Shown here: positions 22,991-28,531 of the stretch, piece by piece
Numbering within the stretch: position 1 is the first letter of the stretch
Layout of the letters: the number at the start of each line of letters is the position of its first letter
Assembly: GCA_022539475.1 (NCBI GenBank)
Contig: VCMS01000370.1
Location: 69,197-97,727, forward strand
Reading direction: 5' to 3'
Source: Gracilaria domingensis
Taxonomy: Eukaryota; Rhodophyta; Florideophyceae; Gracilariales; Gracilariaceae
DNA: 28,531 nt
Notes under the pieces: model-generated
Databases searched by the model: none
What the model saw: the letters and a program-made list of their open reading frames with translations, nothing else
What the model was told of the DNA's origin: nothing
Made by a program: the position numbers and the translations under genes

Positions 22991-23339
22991 AAGTGACGGC
23001 GGGCGCCACTCCTGATCTCCGAAAGTGAGAAGAGCGCAAACCCCGCACTCTCAACGTCACCGAATCTAAATCCCGTATTCGGCACCGCTCCTATTCCGAA
23101 GAAAGGAATAGATTGCCAAAGATAAGAAGACCCTTGATGGTACAAACGGACGAGAAAATGGACCCTCGTATCAGAAGGAAGCAGACCTGCACTCGAAATC
23201 TGACCCACCACGACCGCTTTCACGACGACGAAACATCACCGACTGACCGAGGTACCAGCTGGAAACTATCAACGCGGTAATCCCGCTGATCCAGACACCA
23301 ACCGGCCTTACATCCAACATAAGACATGCGGCGAGCCAC

Positions 23340-23560
23340 ACTCGCACCAGGAATACGGAGAAAAGAGATTTGGGTCAGACTGGGAGAAGGTCACAGGCAC
23401 GGTAAAAAGTCCGACAGACGGCTGAGGAGCCTCGTACGAGTAAACGTGGTACGGTTTCAAGAAGTTCTACGTGGGAAACACAAGACGGAACAATCCCCGA
23501 CACAATAACTTTAGTGGAACGAATAACTTCAGTCGAATGGCTGTCGAGGACGCACTCGAA
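23340..23560 (+). pseudogene. Probable C-terminal chromodomain of pol
   Basis: Two adjacent frames read SYE..WYGFKK and then STWE followed by IPDTITLVERI (about 23430-23535). The pattern Y-x-V-x-W-x-G-[FY]...TWEP...I is the chromodomain signature, which in chromoviruses sits after integrase and binds modified histone tails to guide insertion. Position after the GPY/F-like module fits. In-frame stops at the expected positions of two residues, and one frameshift, damage it. The linker from integrase, about 350 bp, is longer than usual, so I keep moderate confidence. Confidence 0.55.
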
Positions 23561-23619
23561 AAAATAATTCAAATACATATTACTAGTAAGAAGGCAAAGA
23601 AGACGCAAACAACTCGGAA

Positions 23620-23674
23620 GCAGGAAGCCCGAAGCGGTACATAGATCCTCTCAAAACAGTTAAGAGCTTCCTGC
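23620..23674 (+). repeat. Small inverted repeat with nested direct repeat
   Basis: GCAGGAAGC (23620-23628) is the exact reverse complement of GCTTCCTGC (23666-23674). An 11-bp direct repeat CCGAAGCGGTA also occurs at 23629-23639 and 23676-23686. The hairpin would sit shortly after the end of pol. Function unknown. Confidence 0.6.
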
Positions 23675-24506
23675 TCCGAAGCGGTAATGATCCCTAACTA
23701 AAACAGGTTTCCAACCAGCGTCATGTCTAATTGCATTGCTTCTTCGTAAAGCACAGCGCTCTTTCCGTTGTGCCGGCACTCATGTGCCATGTCGCACAAC
23801 GAGCCAAGGACACAGATGAAAGGAGATCGGAGCGCACAAATCGAGAAATGCTGTTTGAACACTTTTGCGCAAATGCGAGATCACATAGACGCTGTAGAAA
23901 ACACACAGCAAGGACGAGCGTAGCACGCGGCGGGCCCGCAAAACGGACGCACAAAATGCAAAATGGGGAGCGACAAGCACCGGGCGCGACATCGCTCTCT
24001 AGGACCCGACGACATACGGACAGGGACGCACTGGAAGCGCACAGAGACTACATATGTTCAAGGATAATCAAAATATCTGTGCGGAAATTACCTCCAGCAA
24101 ACGGATAAAAAACGGCGATTAACTCTTTTGCCTGATATGACAGGAAACCGAGGCCGCTTTCAGAGGCTGAAAACACAAGCGATTTAGGGCTCCTCGGGCG
24201 CCACTCATAAATACTTCGGATTTTTATTGAGTGCCAAGCGCAGCAGCACTATAAAAACGCGATTACTGGATTACCGAATCGGTGTACCAAGCGTGCGCTC
24301 AGTAGCATGGCGGTAAAAAGAGCTCATCAAAAAATTCACAGAGTTTTAATTTAGAGCAGCAACATTGCTGGATCACACCTAAGAGTGGAAGTTATCGCTC
24401 TCGACTGACACGATCTAATGCTCCGTGGATTTCGGCATTGTTTTGATGCAATTTCATGAATTTTTGACGTTTTCATGGCTGTTGCGCTGAGGTGACTTCT
24501 TGAATC

Positions 24507-25412
24507 TCTTCTTCAGCATTATCGTCATCAAGCCCTCCTCAGTCAGGGCATCTATGGTTACAGGAAATCTCCGGGCAACCGTCTCTCGGAAGCGGTCAAG
24601 AAGTTTGGCGAGTTATCAACCAATTTTCTGCGCACGCTGCAGGGCTGGCACTGACTAGTCCGAAATCGGTTTCGTTCGAAAGCTTGCTCGCAGAGTGCGT
24701 TAAGGCTCTGATAGCCTTGTAACACACCCAGGAGATGAGTGCGTCAAGTCGGAACAAGCGACCCAAGGCGCGTCGTAATACAAGGGGATGACTCCGTGAA
24801 AAGATGTGGAGGACAGCTTCTCTGGCTTCTCATGAGCTGGAATGGTTCTATACCAGACAAGACCTGCGGCTATTCCTCATGTGTGTATATAGAGGCCTGG
24901 ACCGGCAGATGGGCGAACTTCGTCACTACGGAGATTGGCATCAATCTCTTCTCACGCATTCCACACTCCGCTTATCGGTGTTTTTGAAGCATGGCCGCGG
25001 CGATGCACTCCGGAAGCGAAGCCGGACGCTGCGAAAGTAGTGCTCGGCGTACTGCGTGGAGGCCATCCATAGCAATCAGACTCCGGAAGAATTGAAGGAT
25101 TATTCTTGTATTTCTTTCTCGCGTCGTCGTTCGCTCTGCAGGATGTCTGGGAATATCCGGGAAGCGGTCTTTTCGGAAATCATACAAAGCATACCCGGGT
25201 TCGGCGTCTTGTCCAGTCGATGCGTACAACGTATCCGTAGCGGCGTCCGCCTCCGCTGCACAAAGTCGGTACCACGGGACAATGTTCTGGACACCGATAG
25301 CAGGCGGATGAAGCGACTAGCCTCGCAGGAAATATTCCAGTCAGCCGTCCGGTCGAGCATCCCAAAAGTCGGGTCCGTGGCAAGGGCGCAGTCGCTAAAC
25401 ATATCAAATTGA
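24507..25412 (+). pseudogene. Possible extra element ORF, stop-poor frame
   Basis: One + frame runs through about 300 codons with only three stops (near 24723, 24786 and 25038), fewer than expected by chance. It includes segments such as HELEWFYTRQDLRLFLMCV (about 24828-24884) and TPEELKDYSCISF near 25083. I recognise no family, signal peptide or clear membrane span. There is no duplicate copy in the window to test the stops. It may be a broken third gene of the element or chance. Confidence 0.25.
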
Positions 25413-26478
25413 GCATCGGTAATCCGTCATCGGGCAGCGTAAGAGGAACGCGAAGAAAGGGCAACACGCACATATCCGATCTTCACACGCACGGGCATCG
25501 CTCGTGGTGAGCATGAGACCGTGTCGTAAGCCGCAATCGGAGGACTTGGCACGCAAAGGTACCGTGACACTTGAAACACTCCATTCCTCTGCGCGACGAA
25601 AGAAAAGACCAGCGCGCGCTTACGGTCGAAGGAGATCATGAAATTCCTGGTTGTGGCCAACAAAGATACACACCGTGGCCGGTTCTTATGTGCCGGGCCT
25701 CGTGCAGCGTGAAGTGGATTCAATCACCCATCGGCATCCAGCTCCGAAATGAGATAGATAAAGCCTGTCATCACGTTGGAACCATCTCCATGCAGCATCG
25801 ACAGCAAGAGAGTTAGTAATCGGCCCGCAGTTGTGGGCCGGGACGGACATTGCGCTGTGTTCGTATGTTCGCCGAGAAGACGGAATGAGCATAGCAGCCA
25901 AGCGCTCTGTAAGTCGACGTCTTGAGGACACGGCGGACCATGCATGTCAAGCAGGACTTCCGGATTCGGAAAAGAACCGCATAGAAACGAGGTCCCGTGT
26001 CGGAGGCAAGAATGCGCATAAGTCCCCATCGGGCTTCCCACGAGCCCGTCGCGTAGACGCTTGTTACGACGAGGTATCCGACTTCTGGCACGGACTGGGA
26101 GAGCCAGCAGAAGCGCGTCGCGTCCAAACCACTCGCCGAAGGTGGTCAACGTATTGATCCACAGGGTACGAGCACAATCACCCGGTGGGCCGCTGCGAGT
26201 GCAAGGGCCCGGGTGGCGGCGATGGTCGAACTCCCGATATCGGACTGACACCAATGCCCCTACCTGTGGCATTTGTCGTGATGAAAGTCGAAGCGGGCGA
26301 TCGAGGGCGAAACGAAAAGATTGGAAGGCGAAAGAGACCCGAGCAACGGTATGGCGTGGAGTTAATGGAAACAGAGAGCGAGGGCGGATGCGCGGTATCA
26401 GTGAAAGCGGCTCCGAAGGCGGACTTCACAGCGTTTCAGACGCGAGGTTGAATCCGAGTGACGGACAACAAGCTATAT

Positions 26479-26487
26479 GAAAGGGGG
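26479..26487 (+). other. Polypurine tract before 3' LTR
   Basis: The tract GAAAGGGGG is followed by TC and then the TG of the 3' LTR. Its position fits the plus-strand primer of LTR elements. It is short, and the exact ends may be affected by homopolymer error. Confidence 0.7.
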
Positions 26488-26489
26488 TC

Positions 26490-27092
26490 TGTAGAATACT
26501 GAGCGTGACGGTTGAATGTTGAAACTGTAAGGAAACCCGTCGCCGGATGGCGTTGTTGTATAAGTAGACATATTAGTAGTAGTAAGTAAGTAGATCCAGA
26601 GCGTAGCCGGTGGCACAACTCAGTGCAGCACCGTGATCGGTAAAGTCGTAACACAGTGATGTGTGACGGGCGGAACTAAGGGTAATAATTATTTATAACC
26701 GCCAGCTCGGCTGTGCCACATGAGAGTAACCAAGAGTGCTTCACTACATCAGGTTCTTCGTCTTTGTTTTTCCCGTGGGGGGCACGGATCTAAGTCGTAG
26801 TAGGACAAACAGACTTGTCCTCGACCTGCACAGAGCTGTTCTGCGGCGATATCACTCACCGTTTGCACCGGCCTCTCTGGACTAAGGGCGGTGGATAGCC
26901 TTCTGGAGCTGCAGCGTGTCTTCCGTACTCGGTTTCACCATACAGAGTGCCGTGGACTACTCCGCACCTTAAACGGGACCGGTCCTTTCCGATCGGCAGC
27001 TCACACGAACGCCTACACCGCCGTGTGCGCGCATCCAAAACCAGTCTAGGACATTTCTCTAGAGTAGATCGCTTGTGCGGCACTATCTCACA
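26490..27092 (+). repeat. 3' LTR of the retrotransposon
   Basis: This copy starts TGTAGAATAC and ends CTATCTCACA. It is about 50 bp longer than the 5' LTR. The surplus comes mainly from scattered one- to few-base insertions, for example the run of six Gs near 26780 and an interrupted TAG run near 26573-26591. That insertion-rich pattern looks more like uncorrected long-read error than neutral LTR divergence, so the difference should not be used to date the insertion. Confidence 0.92.
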
Positions 27093-27097
27093 ATTCT
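27093..27097 (+). other. Target site duplication, 3' copy (ATTCT)
   Basis: ATTCT follows the terminal CA of the 3' LTR and equals the five bases before the 5' LTR. Host sequence starts at 27098. The pre-insertion site would join 16073 to 27098. Confidence 0.9.
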
Positions 27098-27866
27098 GGC
27101 CAAATTGATATTCCGTATCTACTTTTATACATTCGATGGTAATCTCGGTGATTCAACCGACGTCTGTCGATTGACTGCAACGTGGAATATTAAGTGCTGT
27201 TTCGCTTTGGAAACTAAGCTAGTTTTGGGCTTTTGGGGCGCGCGAGGGGGTGGTCAGTGTTGGCACTCAAAAATTCAAATAAATTTTTGGATGATTATTC
27301 CATCTCCGTGCAGTTTAATTCTTGAGTCTCTAGTTTTTTGTGAAGGTTCTATTTCGCCGCACCGCTCCATCCACTCTTTATCCGCGACCGTCATACTCTA
27401 AATCTGGGCTTCCGTGCTAGTTTGCGTCTTCGCATTTTTCCCGAGTGTGCGATCGCAAAATGCAACGCATCCTCACCAATAAATTAATCACCATTCCTTT
27501 CGCATTCCAAGACCGTCCCGCACTCTTACACCTATATCTCTGCCCCATCATCGCGTAATCGGGCTCCTCCTCTCCGTACCTACCGGAAGTTATTCTGTTA
27601 GAGGCTACGTGTGAGAACCGTCCACCCATTCGTGCACCCGCCCGCCCAAAACGGCCGCATGCCGCCGGAGGCGTTCGCGAGGCTTCCTCCAGCTGAATAT
27701 TGGCGGATGAGCTAAATCGCATATGGTGCATCGTCGGCTGCAGTGCGCATGCAGCTCATTTCTATTTTTGTAAACATTTTCACGACACACTTTATCAATT
27801 TCCGCAAGACTCGCTATGTCTGACGCTTCTATAACTACATCCAACATCACGTTTTGAGCTCCCAAA
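27098..27866 (-). other. Host flank downstream of the element, possible minus-strand coding
   Basis: Open minus-strand pieces are 27865-27605 (with MLDVVIEASDIASLAEIDK, a helical-looking segment), 27731-27417, and a short one from 27395 reading MTVADKEWMERCGEIEPSQK. They lie in different frames and could be exons or error-split parts of one gene. Without the element this DNA would abut 15902-16073. No family recognised. Confidence 0.25.
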
Positions 27867-28298
27867 ATGGAGGCCGTTTCCCTATCATGCGCCTTCAGCC
27901 GCGCGCTCGTCCGCCATTGTGTTCCAGGTCGCGTCTGTGCGCCTGCGCATAGAACAAGGCAAACCTACTTCTCACCACCACCGTCGAGACTGTCGCAGAT
28001 GTCGGCCGGCCAAGTGCGTTCGCTTATGTGTCGCTGGGATGTCTGTCTTTGTTGCAAGTATCTGGCCGATGTGCTGGCTGCGACCATGTGGGTAGATAAT
28101 GAGGCCAGCCGATGTGCTTGGCAGCAAGGTGCAAACCTAGTAAGGATCAAGACGAGCAATCTGGTAATGATATCAGCCTTGCAATATCTTCTTATGGCGC
28201 CTCACTACCAATTCACTAGGACTAGTTTGAAGAACTGGCAATTGAAGGATACGCAATTGGCAGTGCGAAGGAGAAACTCCATGATTTTTAATATGTAA
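27867..28298 (+). CDS. Hypothetical ORF in host flank
   Basis: This frame has 143 codons from an ATG at 27867, with a Cys-rich part (RWDVCLCCKYLADV) in the middle and a basic C-terminus. No family is recognised. It starts only a few bases from a minus-strand open stretch (27865-27605), so the two would be divergent. The minus strand also has GTAAGT/GTAAGC sequences around 28350-28480 that could be splice donors of a different gene, so this frame may be chance. Confidence 0.2.
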   Translation: MEAVSLSCAFSRALVRHCVPGRVCAPAHRTRQTYFSPPPSRLSQMSAGQVRSLMCRWDVCLCCKYLADVLAATMWVDNEASRCAWQQGANLVRIKTSNLVMISALQYLLMAPHYQFTRTSLKNWQLKDTQLAVRRRNSMIFNM

Positions 28299-28531
28299 GG
28301 CAAATGACCGGCGTTGAACAAGATGGTTGATCTGCGTAATACCGATCTTTTACTTACGCTTTTGATTTTTCTGCCTGGTTCCAGGCAACCACTTGAATGG
28401 TGTTGCGTGGTCTCTTGAGAATAATGATATGCTTTAACCGTGGCGCCTAGGACGATTACTCTTCGCGGAAGGGCTTACCTTCGCATTGTGTTTGCGCAAC
28501 AGTATCGGTGAAATAGAATGGACGTACAATC
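28299..28531. other. Right window edge, no gene seen
   Basis: A short perfect hairpin GCCTGGTTCCAGGC lies at 28373-28386. Nothing else is supported. Confidence 0.4.

Larger units (their letters stand above)
11870..23169. repeat. Right arm of giant inverted repeat
   Basis: This is the partner of the left arm. It carries the same gene order in the opposite orientation. It has unmatched extra sequence of its own, chiefly in 13345-13600 and 14310-14720. Whether the arm continues beyond 23169 cannot be seen, because its partner would lie outside the window. Confidence 0.95.
23600..26478 (+). other. 3' internal region of the element, no recognised gene
   Basis: About 2.9 kb lies between the chromodomain-like segment and the polypurine tract. 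The longest open stretches are 23731-24108 (+, 125 codons), 25724-26272 (-, 182 codons), 26061-26480 (+, 139 codons, with a lone CGIC motif) and a stop-poor + frame at 24507-25412. None shows a domain I recognise, and several overlap on both strands as expected for chance openness in GC-rich DNA. It could be a long 3' untranslated region, an extra ORF, an antisense ORF or captured host sequence. Confidence 0.6.
16074..27092 (+). mobile_element. Complete Ty3/gypsy-type LTR retrotransposon, probably chromovirus-like
   Basis: The 11.0-kb element has every structural landmark. Its LTRs begin TG and end CA (16074-16626 and 26490-27092). A primer binding site starts 2 nt after the 5' LTR, a polypurine tract lies 2 nt before the 3' LTR, and ATTCT is duplicated on both outer sides. 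The coding order is gag, protease, reverse transcriptase, RNase H, integrase and a chromodomain-like segment. Protease-RT-RNase H-integrase is the Ty3/gypsy (Metaviridae) order, as opposed to Ty1/copia, where integrase precedes RT. The coding region is split over all three frames by many small indels, so no intact polyprotein is present as written. About 2.9 kb between the chromodomain and the 3' LTR is unassigned. The element lies 172 bp downstream of the ABC transporter stop codon, in the same direction. Confidence 0.93.

Noticed and set aside
22966..23223. Minus-strand 85-codon ORF near the end of integrase
   Set aside because: It is antisense to the pol 3' end and has no domain features of its own.
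26178..26451. Opposing open frames of 83 and 88 codons over the same GC-rich stretch
   Set aside because: Openness on both strands is expected from composition, and neither has recognisable features.
1..28531. CRISPR array or bacterial defence system
   Set aside because: No regularly spaced short repeats with unique spacers were seen. Gene content is eukaryotic. The only tandem unit is the coding repeat in gag.

Overview
This is a eukaryotic window. It contains no bacterial operons, and it carries a complete Ty3/gypsy-type LTR retrotransposon, a PDR-like ABCG transporter gene and a possible type II membrane glycosyltransferase gene. The lineage is unclear; a microbial eukaryote (fungus-like, oomycete-like or algal) would fit. 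Almost every gene is broken by frameshifts. Comparison of duplicated copies suggests that many of the breaks are sequence errors rather than biological decay.

Layout. The dominant structure is a giant inverted repeat. The left arm (1 to about 11150) is the reverse complement of the right arm (about 11870 to 23169), around a non-matching spacer of about 0.7 kb. Paired positions sum to about 23030-23540. Reading outward from the centre, each arm holds: (a) a possible glycosyltransferase gene pointing toward the centre; (b) a divergent PDR-type ABC transporter gene pointing away from it; (c) 172 bp after the transporter's stop, an LTR retrotransposon in the same direction as the transporter.

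Only the right-arm retrotransposon is complete in the window: 16074-27092, with TG...CA LTRs, an 18-nt primer binding site, a short polypurine tract and a perfect 5-bp target duplication (ATTCT) at 16069-16073 and 27093-27097. Its order is gag (with an internal repeat of about 72 bp), Cys-rich knuckle, protease, reverse transcriptase, RNase H, integrase, a likely chromodomain, then about 2.9 kb without a recognisable gene. The left copy is cut by the window edge at position 1.

After the 3' LTR, 27098-28531 is host flank with only weak gene signals.

Quality. The arms are nearly identical in some blocks (LTR, transporter C-terminus), where they differ mostly by homopolymer length. Other blocks are badly scrambled. 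Several unmatched patches are G/T-rich and C-poor on the + strand whichever arm they lie in. This suggests error-prone single-molecule sequence, and the palindrome itself may be a fold-back read or assembly artefact. The transposon boundaries, being corroborated by LTRs, primer binding site and target duplication, are robust.
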